Shown: positions 6,008 through 13,212 of the stretch, piece by piece
Layout of the letters: every line of letters starts with the position of its first letter
Numbering within the stretch: position 1 is the first letter of the stretch
Assembly (NCBI GenBank): GCA_025360685.1
Contig: JANYBR010000046.1
Coordinates: 1 to 13,242 of the forward strand
DNA: 13,242 nt
DNA from: Pseudomonadota bacterium
GTDB lineage: Bacteria; Pseudomonadota; Alphaproteobacteria; Micropepsales; Micropepsaceae
Direction: 5' to 3'
Translations under genes and position numbers: made by a program
The notes under the pieces: model-generated
Told to the model about the DNA's origin: nothing
Seen by the model: only the letters and a program-made list of their open reading frames with translations
The model's database searches: none

Positions 6008-8106
6008 GCTACCCTCGGTGGGTCAAATCGGATAATGAAGTTGCCCAAGGTATCGACGCTACACACATCACCCGGACCGACGATCACCAATGTGGTCGTC
6101 TCGTGAATGATGGATGGGCCGATTATGGTCGCGCCTGCCCTTAAATCCCGGCCTTGGTATACTTTCGCCGTCGTCCATCCGCCGGCTTCCTCGAAATACA
6201 CTTGCCGTTCGGTAAAGGCGGGCGACGTGCCGGGGGTCGCTTCGGAAGTTCCCAGGCTAAAGGCGGGAAAAAGACCAAGTCCCACCACTCGTATGCTGGC
6301 GATCTCAACGTCCGACGTCGTATCCCGATAGCCATAGGAGCGCTGGTAGGCGGCTAAGAATTTTTCCCTGACCTTGCGCCAATCCGTTTCATCTTCGTCA
6401 GCGATTGAAATTCGCAAAGTACCGATCTGACCGCGGTGGCGTAGGTCAAATTCGCGCGTAACCTGCGCGTTCTCTCCCGAGAAACCATCGGCCGCCAGCC
6501 GGGCGTTCGCCTGCGCGCTCAGTTGTTCGAATGCCGGACGGAGCGCGTCGAAGGTCGTTCCGTCAAGCTTCCCTAAGTGGACCCGCGCGAACTCATGCTT
6601 GACTGGTATGTTCAGCATGCCGAGCGCGCAGAAGGTGCCTGCCAGGCGTGGCACGTACACCGCGGGCGAATACAGTTTGCGGCCGACTGAGCTCCCGTGC
6701 ATGGGACCGGCGCCGCCCGCGGCGACCAGGATAAACTTACGAGGGTCGTATCCGCGCTCCGCGCTGAGCTTCTGCACGGCGTGAAAAAGCTGCTGGTCGA
6801 GCATGCGCAACATGCCGGCGGCGGCGGCCTCCAGTGAGAGCCCGAGTGGCCGGGCCACCCGCTCTTCGATGGCCCGCCTTGCAAGTTCCAGATCTAGGGT
6901 GCGTCCGCCGCCGGCGAGTGGTCCCGACACAAGACGCCCCAGAACGAGCTGGGCATCGGTGATGGTGGGCTCCGCCCCGCCCAGTCCGTACGCGGCCGGG
7001 CCGGGATGGGCGCCTGCGCCGCGCGGGCCGACGAACAACAGGCCGGCGCGATCAACGCCTGCCACCGTTCCGCCACCAGCGCCGACACTGTGGATGTCGA
7101 TGCTCGGCATCGCGACATGGTATCCGCCGAGTTCGAATTCCGACGCCACGTCGGCATGGCCACCGGAGAGTAGCGTGACGTCGCAACTTGTGCCCCCGAT
7201 TTCCATCGACAGCAGATTGGGTTCGCCGAGCGCAGCGCTATAGAGTCCGAGTGCGCCGATTCCGGCGGCGGGGCCCGAAAGCAGCAGCGCGACGGCGCGA
7301 TGCTGAAGGTGATCGACGGTTAATGCGCCCGCGTTGTTTTGAACCACGTTGAAGGGGCATTTCAAACCGCGCTCGGCCAGCTTTTCGGCAAGCCGCCGCA
7401 TATATGAGACGATGCTGGGGGCCACATAGGCATTTAGAACGGCCGTCGAGCTGCGCTCATATTCGCCGATCGTCGGTGATACCACGCTCGACAACGTCAC
7501 CCACACTTCCGGCATCTCATTGCGAATGATCGCGGCGGCCTGCTGTTCGTGAGTGTCCGAGAGGAAGCTGTTGAAGAGGCAAATCGCGATCGAAGTCACT
7601 TTCTCCGTTCGGAAGATCTCGATGGCTGCGCGGATATCGGTCTCTGATAGAGGCTCAATTTCGACGCCTCTGCGATCGATGCGGCCTGCGACAGGGAGCC
7701 GCAGGTAGCGCGGAACAAGAGGGGATGGAAATGGCGTGCGATGATCCCATGCATTTTGCCGTATGCCGCGGCGGATTTCGATACTGTCCCGAAAACCCTT
7801 TGTAACCAGCATCCCGACCCGGCTTCCACGGCCGTCAATCACAATGTTGGTTGCAACCGTAGAGGCATGCATGAAATGGTTGCAGCCGGCAAGCAACTCG
7901 TGGACCGAAATCCTGAACTGGGTTGCGGCCACTTCGATCGCGTCGATCACGCCCTCGCTGGGATCGCGCGGCGTCGAAGGCACTTTCCCGACCTCGATAG
8001 CGCCTGTCCGGTCCACCATGACGATGTCCGTAAACGTTCCGCCAACATCCACCCCAATACGCCATGGGGCTTTGAAGGCGGGTTTCTCGGTCGGCAGCAA
8101 GGACAT
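6004..8106 (-). CDS. hyuA: Hydantoinase A / oxoprolinase-family ATP-binding subunit
   Basis: ATP-binding subunit that pairs with HyuB. The family activates the substrate carbonyl by phosphorylation before ring opening or carboxylation. The N-terminal ASKHA-type phosphate loop is clear (RIGVDVGGTFTDIVMVD, D20 to D27). It is followed by the central GGTS motif (MEIGGTSCDV, residues 301-310), HSVGAGGGTVAGVD, PGPAAYGLGG, TDAQLVLGRL and the late AAGGAGPMHG loop. Many relatives have Asp where E302 stands before the GGTS loop. The reading frame is open to a GTG at 8208, but the extra 34 residues do not look conserved; the ATG at 8106 (MSLLPTEKP) gives a 700-residue protein of normal size, although no strong ribosome binding site precedes it. 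It is the first gene of the minus-strand operon, divergent from the ABC importer. Confidence 0.96.
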   Translation of the reverse strand: MSLLPTEKPAFKAPWRIGVDVGGTFTDIVMVDRTGAIEVGKVPSTPRDPSEGVIDAIEVAATQFRISVHELLAGCNHFMHASTVATNIVIDGRGSRVGMLVTKGFRDSIEIRRGIRQNAWDHRTPFPSPLVPRYLRLPVAGRIDRRGVEIEPLSETDIRAAIEIFRTEKVTSIAICLFNSFLSDTHEQQAAAIIRNEMPEVWVTLSSVVSPTIGEYERSSTAVLNAYVAPSIVSYMRRLAEKLAERGLKCPFNVVQNNAGALTVDHLQHRAVALLLSGPAAGIGALGLYSAALGEPNLLSMEIGGTSCDVTLLSGGHADVASEFELGGYHVAMPSIDIHSVGAGGGTVAGVDRAGLLFVGPRGAGAHPGPAAYGLGGAEPTITDAQLVLGRLVSGPLAGGGRTLDLELARRAIEERVARPLGLSLEAAAAGMLRMLDQQLFHAVQKLSAERGYDPRKFILVAAGGAGPMHGSSVGRKLYSPAVYVPRLAGTFCALGMLNIPVKHEFARVHLGKLDGTTFDALRPAFEQLSAQANARLAADGFSGENAQVTREFDLRHRGQIGTLRISIADEDETDWRKVREKFLAAYQRSYGYRDTTSDVEIASIRVVGLGLFPAFSLGTSEATPGTSPAFTERQVYFEEAGGWTTAKVYQGRDLRAGATIIGPSIIHETTTLVIVGPGDVCSVDTLGNFIIRFDPPRVA

Positions 8107-8291
8107 CGTATTCGGCTGACTCTGCTTAATCGGAAGGCAGGTAAACGCTTTTTTTGATCTATCCCTCGGCCATCCAGGATATCCAGCGCTATTCGGTGAA
8201 ACTTCCACGATGCGAGAGAAGTCCAGAATTTCAATTGCGGGCTGTTCCGCATTGGCACTTTAATATGGCAACCAAAACGCGGAGATGACCC
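8107..8291. promoter_or_regulatory. Divergent promoter region between hyuA and the ABC importer
   Basis: About 185 bases separate the chosen hyuA start from the binding-protein start and must carry the promoters of both operons. On the plus strand a loose sigma-70-like pair, TTGCGG at 8235-8240 and TTTAAT near 8259-8264 with 18 bases between, is the best I can find. A spaced inverted pair (TGAAA at 8197-8201, TTTCA near 8229-8233) could be part of a regulator site, but it is short. GGAG at 8281-8284, seven bases before the ATG at 8292, is the ribosome binding site of the binding-protein gene. The IclR-type protein at the far end of the cluster is the natural candidate to bind here. Confidence 0.4.
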
Positions 8292-9335
8292 ATGATGACG
8301 TTATCGACGATCTCGCGAGGCGCCGCTCTCATCGGGGCACTCGTTTTGACTTCGACGAATCTGCTCGCGGAAGGAACTGTGTCATTCGCGGGATACGGCG
8401 GCGAGCCTCAAAAGGTACAGACCAAAGCCTTCTTTGAGCCCGCAATGAAAGAGCTTGGAATCCAGGTTCTTCAAGACAGTCACGGGGGCTATGCGAAGAT
8501 TAAGGCGCAGGTGCTTTCCGGCAGCCCGAGTTACGACCTCGTTGCGTTGGGTTGCGCCGAGGCTGCGCGGGCGGCCAGCGAAGGATTGCTTGAGCCACTC
8601 GATTATTCGCTGATCCCGAACGCCGTGGATATCGACCCGCGATTGCGTTCGGCCAATTATGTCGGCGAGTGGACATTCTCGACGGTGATTGCCTGGAATA
8701 CCAAGACGGTGAAGACGCCCCCGAGAACCTGGGCGGAGTTCTGGGACGTGAAAAAGTTTCCAGGCAAGCGATCCCTGAGTGCCAACCCCCGCCAGATGCT
8801 CGAAATTGCCTTGATCGCCGACGGCGTCGCGCGAGACAAGCTTTACCCGCTCGATGTCGATCGCGCCTTCCGGAAACTCGAGGAGATCAAGCCATCGCTC
8901 AGTCTGTGGTGGGCATCGGGAGCGCAGTCCGTGCAGCTTCTGAACGACGGCGAAGTCGATATGCTGGCGGTCTGGAACGGCCGTGCGCAGGCAAGCATCG
9001 ATGCTGGCGCGCCAGCGGCCTACACCTACAATGAAGGCATCTACGATGTCGAATGCTTCATGGTGCTGAAGGGAGCCAAGAATAAGGTCAACGCGATGAA
9101 GGTTACCAACATGATGCTCTCTCCCAAGCAGCAGGCCACCGCAGCCTCGCTGATCGATTACGGGCCCGTCAATCCCAAGGCATACGACACAGGCATTATC
9201 CCGGCGGAGCGTATGAAACGTATGCCGTCCGCTCCGGAAAATCTCAAGCAGCAGGTGATGCTTGACCCGGCCTGGTATGCGACGGAAGATGCGAACAAGG
9301 CCTTTGCACGCTGGACTTCCCTGCTGCAGAAGTAG
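8292..9335 (+). CDS. ABC transporter periplasmic substrate-binding protein, PotD-like
   Basis: Periplasmic receptor that captures the solute and delivers it to the two permeases encoded downstream. The 347-residue precursor has a typical Sec signal: Arg near residue 9, a hydrophobic core (AALIGALVLTSTNLLA) and probable cleavage after A26 before EGTVSFAGYGG. The mature part has the family-1 (spermidine/putrescine-type) layout: YAKIKAQVLSGSPSYDLVAL early, IAWNTKTVKTPPRTWAEFWD in the hinge region, FPGKRSL, and WNGRAQASIDAGAPAAYTYN. The family binds polyamines, but also opines, thiamine, amino-acid derivatives and other cations, so ligand identity is open. The ATG at 8292 has GGAG seven bases upstream; the next ATG (8295) is possible. 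It is first in a four-gene importer operon. Confidence 0.95.
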   Translation: MMTLSTISRGAALIGALVLTSTNLLAEGTVSFAGYGGEPQKVQTKAFFEPAMKELGIQVLQDSHGGYAKIKAQVLSGSPSYDLVALGCAEAARAASEGLLEPLDYSLIPNAVDIDPRLRSANYVGEWTFSTVIAWNTKTVKTPPRTWAEFWDVKKFPGKRSLSANPRQMLEIALIADGVARDKLYPLDVDRAFRKLEEIKPSLSLWWASGAQSVQLLNDGEVDMLAVWNGRAQASIDAGAPAAYTYNEGIYDVECFMVLKGAKNKVNAMKVTNMMLSPKQQATAASLIDYGPVNPKAYDTGIIPAERMKRMPSAPENLKQQVMLDPAWYATEDANKAFARWTSLLQK

Positions 9336-9344
9336 GGCGGCTTG

Positions 9345-10457
9345 ATGCAGCGTTTTCGCCAAGACCACCTAGATACAACGGAGAATCCGCTCGCGATCGA
9401 GGTTCGCGGAATCACAAAGACCTACGGGCCGGCTACCGTGCTTGACGATGTCTCGCTTGAGATCCGTCCCGGAGAGTTCATGACCTTGCTTGGACCGTCT
9501 GGTTCCGGCAAGACCACGCTCCTCAATGTCATCGCCGGTTTCGTCCACCCTGATCGCGGCCGGCTTCTCATCGGCGACGAAGACGTCACTGACAAGCCGC
9601 CGCACCGGCGCGGGATTGGTATTGTTTTTCAGAGCTATGCGCTGTTTCCTCACATGAATGTCGCCGAGAACGTCGCCTTTTCGCTCAAGGCCCGACGCAT
9701 TTCCCGAGCAGAAGCGGGGCCGATGGTAGCCAACGCGCTGTCGCTGGTGAAACTTGAAGGCTTCGGTGAACGTCGCATAGATCAGCTGTCGGGCGGACAG
9801 AAACAGCGGGTCGCGCTGGCGCGCGCGATCGTTTTCCAACCGAAGCTGATCCTGATGGACGAACCTCTCTCGGCGCTCGACAAGCAGCTTCGTGAACACA
9901 TGCAGATCGAAATACGGGCATTGCACGAGCGGCTTGGCGCGACCACGATTTACGTAACCCATGATCAGCGCGAAGCGCTCACCATGAGCAATCGCATCGC
10001 CGTGTTGAACCGTGCCCGCATCGAACAGTTGGGCACTCCTTTCGAAATCTACGATACGCCGACGAGCGCATTCGTCGCGGATTTCATTGGCGAAGCCGTG
10101 TTGGCCGGGGTATCGCGCTGCGATGACTACTCGGTGCTGCTCGACGGTCGCCGCATGATGTGCGCAAGCAAGGTGCCGATCGGCAACGATCTGGTACTAG
10201 TAATCCGCTCGGAAAAGCTGCGGCTTGCGGAAGCGGCCGCGGAAAATCAGATCCCTGCGATCGTACGAAAGCGTATCTTCCAGGGGGAAAGCCACCTCCT
10301 ATTCGCCGAAACGGCCAACGGGCTCACCTTTACGGTCCGACAGCCGTCCCATGTCGAGTCGGATGGCTTGCTGCCGGGTGAGGGTGGAAGCGCAAACTTC
10401 TCGCTGCATCCAGCGCATACCGTCGTGGTACGGCGCGACCCAAAGGCAGAATATTGA
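9345..10457 (+). CDS. ABC transporter ATP-binding protein, PotA-like
   Basis: Cytoplasmic ATPase that powers the importer. All nucleotide-binding motifs are intact in the 370-residue product: Walker A GPSGSGKTT (50-58), Q-loop Q96 in FQSYALFPHM, signature LSGGQKQRVALARA (148 onward), Walker B LILMDEPLSALD (D172, E173) and H-loop H206 in VTHDQREA. After about residue 240 comes a TOBE-type regulatory domain (VLVIRSEKLRLAEA, FTVRQPSH), as in polyamine and opine transporter ATPases. I use the ATG at 9345; a TTG immediately before it (9342) is in frame but less likely. Only nine bases separate it from the binding-protein stop, and the first permease follows after 18 bases. Confidence 0.97.
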   Translation: MQRFRQDHLDTTENPLAIEVRGITKTYGPATVLDDVSLEIRPGEFMTLLGPSGSGKTTLLNVIAGFVHPDRGRLLIGDEDVTDKPPHRRGIGIVFQSYALFPHMNVAENVAFSLKARRISRAEAGPMVANALSLVKLEGFGERRIDQLSGGQKQRVALARAIVFQPKLILMDEPLSALDKQLREHMQIEIRALHERLGATTIYVTHDQREALTMSNRIAVLNRARIEQLGTPFEIYDTPTSAFVADFIGEAVLAGVSRCDDYSVLLDGRRMMCASKVPIGNDLVLVIRSEKLRLAEAAAENQIPAIVRKRIFQGESHLLFAETANGLTFTVRQPSHVESDGLLPGEGGSANFSLHPAHTVVVRRDPKAEY

Positions 10458-10475
10458 ATCGGATGGAATCCAGCC

Positions 10476-11315
10476 GTGATTGTTCAGCACCTGATGCAAA
10501 AAAAGGCCATGCTCCTGATTCCGGGCTTGCTGGTTGTCGGTGCGCTGCTGATCGTGCCGATCGTCTGGCTGTTCGCGCTCTCGTTTGTCAGTGAGGGCAG
10601 GCTTTCGCTGGAACATTACCAGCGCATGTTCGATGATCCGACATATGTCAAAAGCTTCGCCGTCACCTTTCAGATTGCCGGCACGGTCACCGGCCTGACC
10701 ATCTTGCTCGGATACCCGCTCTGCTTCTGGATGCTGCGCCTGAAGCCGTTCTGGCGAGGCATCGCACTGACATGCATCCTGATTCCGTTCTGGACGAGCC
10801 TGTTGGTTCGCAGCTATGCGTGGTTGATTCTTCTTCAGCGTCGCGGACTGGTCAACAACTGGCTTCAGAGTCTCGGACTGACGGAAGAGCCGCTGGCGTT
10901 GATGTATAATGTGACCGGTACGGTCATTGGCATGACGCACATTTTGCTGCCCTTCCTGGTACTTCCGCTATTCGCGTCAATGCAGCGTATCGACGGTGAC
11001 CTCATGCGTGCCGCGGCTGCGTTGGGCGCAACGCCGGTGTTCGCGTTCTGGCGAATTTTCTTTCCACTCTCGTTACCCGGGCTGACAGCCGGTGGCCTGC
11101 TCGTTTTCGTACTTTCGATAGGCTATTACGTTACCCCGCAACTGCTCGGTGGCGGCACCACTGTGATGGCGGGGCAGTTGATCCAGAGAAATGTTGAACT
11201 TTTTAGTTCCTGGGGCGCGGCCAGCGCTGTCTCGCTCGTGCTACTCGCGATTGTGCTTTTGCTTTTTTGGGTAATGAACCGCCTGGTTCCTCTCGATCAC
11301 GTTTTCAGGGGGTGA
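10476..11315 (+). CDS. ABC transporter inner-membrane permease, PotB-like
   Basis: First of two inner-membrane channel subunits. The 279 residues form about six hydrophobic helices: residues about 12-35 (LLIPGLLVVGALLIVPIVWL), then AVTFQIAGTVTGLTILLGYP, GIALTCILIPFWTSLLVRSY, VIGMTHILLPFLVLPLFASM, LTAGGLLVFVLSIGYYVT, and a last helix near VSLVLLAIVLLLFWV. The cytoplasmic coupling loop (EAA-type) is MRAAAALGATPVFAFWRIFF and touches the ATPase. The start is the GTG at 10476, with GGATGGA eight bases upstream; the ATG at 10494 is a weaker alternative. The stop is followed after four bases by the second permease. Confidence 0.95.
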   Translation: MIVQHLMQKKAMLLIPGLLVVGALLIVPIVWLFALSFVSEGRLSLEHYQRMFDDPTYVKSFAVTFQIAGTVTGLTILLGYPLCFWMLRLKPFWRGIALTCILIPFWTSLLVRSYAWLILLQRRGLVNNWLQSLGLTEEPLALMYNVTGTVIGMTHILLPFLVLPLFASMQRIDGDLMRAAAALGATPVFAFWRIFFPLSLPGLTAGGLLVFVLSIGYYVTPQLLGGGTTVMAGQLIQRNVELFSSWGAASAVSLVLLAIVLLLFWVMNRLVPLDHVFRG

Positions 11316-11319
11316 TCGG

Positions 11320-12117
11320 ATGCGAAGGGGCCGCGAAAGATCAAGCCTTGCATCGTTGTTGCTCTCCGGACTTGGCATAGCCGTCTTGATTTTCCTCGTA
11401 ATGCCCATTTTCATCGTGGTGCCGATGTCATTCTCAGCGTCGCGCTTTCTTTCGTTTCCGCCTACGGCCCTATCGCCCCGCTGGTACCTCGAATTCTTCG
11501 GAAGCCCGGAATGGACGCGCGCAGCATGGGTGAGTTTGCAGATCGCATTCGCTACCTGCCTCCTCGCGACACCGATAGGCGTTGCTGCGGCTTACGGAAT
11601 CCATACATCGTCGAGCAGATTTTCGCGAGCCGCCTACACCGTTCTGATGATGCCGCTGATGGTGCCGCACATCATCGTCGCGATCGGGATCTTCTTCATC
11701 TACGCCCGCATCGGAGCCAACAATACCGTTGTCGGTATCATCCTGGCTCATACCATGCTTGCGGTGCCTTTCGTGCTGATTACCAGTCTGTCGGGACTTC
11801 AGGGGTTCGACATGGCGCAGGAGCGAGCCGCGCAAAGCCTGGGAGTCAATCGGCTTGAAGCGTTCCTGAAGGTAACCGCCCCGCAAATCAAGGGCAGCAT
11901 AATTGCCTCTGCGTTATTTGCATTCGTCAGTTCGCTGGATGAAGTCGTCGTCAGCCTGTTCCTTAGCGGCGGCCCCAGTTCCACGCTGCCGAAGCGGATG
12001 TTCGTTGCCCTGCGAGACGAGGTCGACCCAACGATTGCAGCGATCAGCTCGATGCTCATCATCGCGAGCCTGGCGATCGGTCTTGCCGCGATGGTCGGAA
12101 CGCGCAAACGCGCTTAG
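11320..12117 (+). CDS. ABC transporter inner-membrane permease, PotC-like
   Basis: Second channel subunit, 265 residues with about six membrane helices: GLGIAVLIFLVMPIFIVVPM, LQIAFATCLLATPIGVAAAY, TVLMMPLMVPHIIVAIGIFF, VGIILAHTMLAVPFVLITSL, IIASALFAFVSSLDEVVVSL, and SSMLIIASLAIGLAAMVG. The coupling loop is ERAAQSLGVNRLEAFLKVTA. The SSLDEVVVSLF segment is characteristic of PotC-type permeases. The ATG at 11320 is preceded by AGGGGGTG at 11307-11314, which overlaps the end of the previous gene, so the two permeases are probably translated in step. The stop overlaps the stop of the convergent IclR-type gene by three bases, leaving no room for a separate terminator. Confidence 0.95.
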   Translation: MRRGRERSSLASLLLSGLGIAVLIFLVMPIFIVVPMSFSASRFLSFPPTALSPRWYLEFFGSPEWTRAAWVSLQIAFATCLLATPIGVAAAYGIHTSSSRFSRAAYTVLMMPLMVPHIIVAIGIFFIYARIGANNTVVGIILAHTMLAVPFVLITSLSGLQGFDMAQERAAQSLGVNRLEAFLKVTAPQIKGSIIASALFAFVSSLDEVVVSLFLSGGPSSTLPKRMFVALRDEVDPTIAAISSMLIIASLAIGLAAMVGTRKRA

Positions 12118-12887
12118 GTTCGCCCGAGGCCACGGCGACTGGCTTCTCGTTGAACGGCAAGTCCGGACTGAAGGCGTCCGGCCGCTTCGCGCAGCAGCGA
12201 TTTATGTTTCGAAAGCCGTTCCCCGCTTAGTCGCTCCAACGGGCCAGTGATGAACAGCGCGCCCTGAAGTCGGCTCAAATCATCGAATACCGGTACGCTG
12301 AGGCTTCCCGCGCCCTCCACGTTTTCAGCAAATGAAATATGGAGGCCGGTTTTGCGTATTTTTTCTATCTCAGCAGCAAGGGCTTCCCGGTCGACAACGG
12401 TCCCGGCTGCCATTTTCTTAAGTTTGGCGCTGTTGAGAAAGCGCTCTCGCCATGCCGCAGGCTGAAACGCGATTAGCACCTGGCCGAAGGCGCAATATAG
12501 TGGGATTTCACGCGAATAGGGTTCGATCACCCGCGGGTCGCAAGGACCATAGCACCAGTCCACCACGACCGCTTCGTTGCCCTGTAGGACGGCGAAGCCG
12601 CAATCCTCGCCCGAGCGCCTCGAAAGTTCCTCAACGACCGGATGGACCGAGGCCAGCGACTTTTTCAGAGATTCAAGGCCTGCCGTGATTGGCAGTAGTC
12701 GCGCTCCCAGTTCGTATTTTCCATCGACCCGACGAACCAGGCCATTCTCCGCGAGCGAATTCAGGATGCGAGAGGTCGTCGGCAGCGGCAGTCCGGATTC
12801 CACGCTGATCTTGGTTAACGTAGTGGGACCTCGCCTGGCTACGATGCGGAGTATTTTGACGGCTCTGTCAAGGACCTGGATCGGCAT
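12114..12887 (-). CDS. IclR-family transcriptional regulator
   Basis: A 257-residue regulator with a winged helix-turn-helix (MPIQVLDRAVKILRIVARRG, then TLTKISVESGLPLPTTSRIL and LVRRVDGKYELG; residues about 1-65) and the IclR effector-binding domain (about 75-245; GEDCGFAVLQGNEAVVVD, ISFAENVEGAGSLSVPVFDD). Members bind small catabolic metabolites and repress or activate nearby catabolic operons. It converges on the importer operon with overlapping stop codons, which makes it the probable local regulator of the hyu/ABC cluster. The start is the ATG at 12887, where the conserved domain begins; the upstream bases show no strong ribosome binding site. Its own promoter must lie in about 115 bases before the presumed IS21 end. 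Confidence 0.95.
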   Translation of the reverse strand: MPIQVLDRAVKILRIVARRGPTTLTKISVESGLPLPTTSRILNSLAENGLVRRVDGKYELGARLLPITAGLESLKKSLASVHPVVEELSRRSGEDCGFAVLQGNEAVVVDWCYGPCDPRVIEPYSREIPLYCAFGQVLIAFQPAAWRERFLNSAKLKKMAAGTVVDREALAAEIEKIRKTGLHISFAENVEGAGSLSVPVFDDLSRLQGALFITGPLERLSGERLSKHKSLLREAAGRLQSGLAVQREASRRGLGRT

Positions 12888-13002
12888 TGGACATCAAAAC
12901 AGTAACTGAAGCGCATTGGGCGCTGACCTGCGGAATTATAGGTGATCGGAAAAATCAAACAACGCTGGTTTCGGGCGGTCCTGACAAGTAGCGGCGTTCG
13001 AA
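12888..13002. promoter_or_regulatory. Presumed promoter region of the IclR-type gene
   Basis: The 115 bases between the IclR-type start and the presumed IS21 end must hold the promoter of this regulator unless transcription enters from the insertion sequence. I see no convincing -35/-10 pair or palindromic operator. Confidence 0.25.
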
Positions 13003-13039
13003 TGATGAAATTCTGCGCCACGTGCTGATTCCTGCTCAA

Positions 13040-13131
13040 GCCGCCCATCATAACGAGATGATGTCGCCCGCCGTAACGGAATGATGCCGCCCATCATAAC
13101 GAGATGATGCCGCCCACCGGAACGGAATAAT
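13040..13131. repeat. Four tandem 23-bp repeats in the IS21 leader
   Basis: Four head-to-tail units of exactly 23 bases start at 13040, 13063, 13086 and 13109, with a degenerate fifth unit from 13132. Units 1 and 3 are identical; both contain ATCAT-AACGAG-ATGAT, a small inverted repeat. Units 2 and 4 are similar to each other (AACGGAAT near the centre) but differ from 1 and 3, giving an alternating A-B-A-B arrangement. All share the CGCCC near the left side and AAC-G in the middle. They are probably transposase-binding sites. Confidence 0.85.
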
Positions 13132-13185
13132 GCCGCCCGGGGTCTGGAATGGCGACGAGCGCCTCCGCTGGCCTGTTTAGGGTCC

Positions 13186-13207
13186 CTCCTTTGGCAATCC
13201 AAGGGAG
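13186..13207 (+). promoter_or_regulatory. istA: Hairpin covering the istA ribosome binding site
   Basis: In RNA, bases 13186-13194 (CTCCTTTGG) can pair with 13199-13207 (CCAAGGGAG) to give a nine-base-pair stem with one U-G wobble and a CAAT tetraloop. The 3' arm contains the complete AGGGAG ribosome binding site five bases before the istA ATG at 13213. Folding would therefore hide the site and reduce transposase synthesis. This arrangement recalls known hairpin protection of transposase starts in other insertion sequences; for this element it is inference. Confidence 0.6.
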
Positions 13208-13212
13208 CGACG

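Noticed and set aside
8107..8208. Longer hyuA from the GTG at 8208
   Set aside because: The extra 34 residues have no family character, and the GTG has no ribosome binding site; the ATG at 8106 gives the usual length.
8254..8273. Possible sigma-54 promoter (TTGGCAC followed by ATGGCA)
   Set aside because: The GG-to-GC spacing is 12 rather than 10 bases and the -12 half is poor, so only half of the consensus is met.
8382..9368. Long minus-strand ORF (328 codons) opposite the binding-protein gene
   Set aside because: It mirrors a binding protein with a clear signal peptide and family motifs; the antisense translation is His/Arg-rich and unrecognisable.
12100..12130. Terminator between the second permease and the IclR-type gene
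   Set aside because: The two stops overlap, and no stem with a T-run is visible on either strand near them.
12936..13202. Minus-strand ORF through the IS21 repeats
   Set aside because: It is made up largely of translated 23-bp tandem repeats and crosses the insertion-sequence leader; no protein family character.
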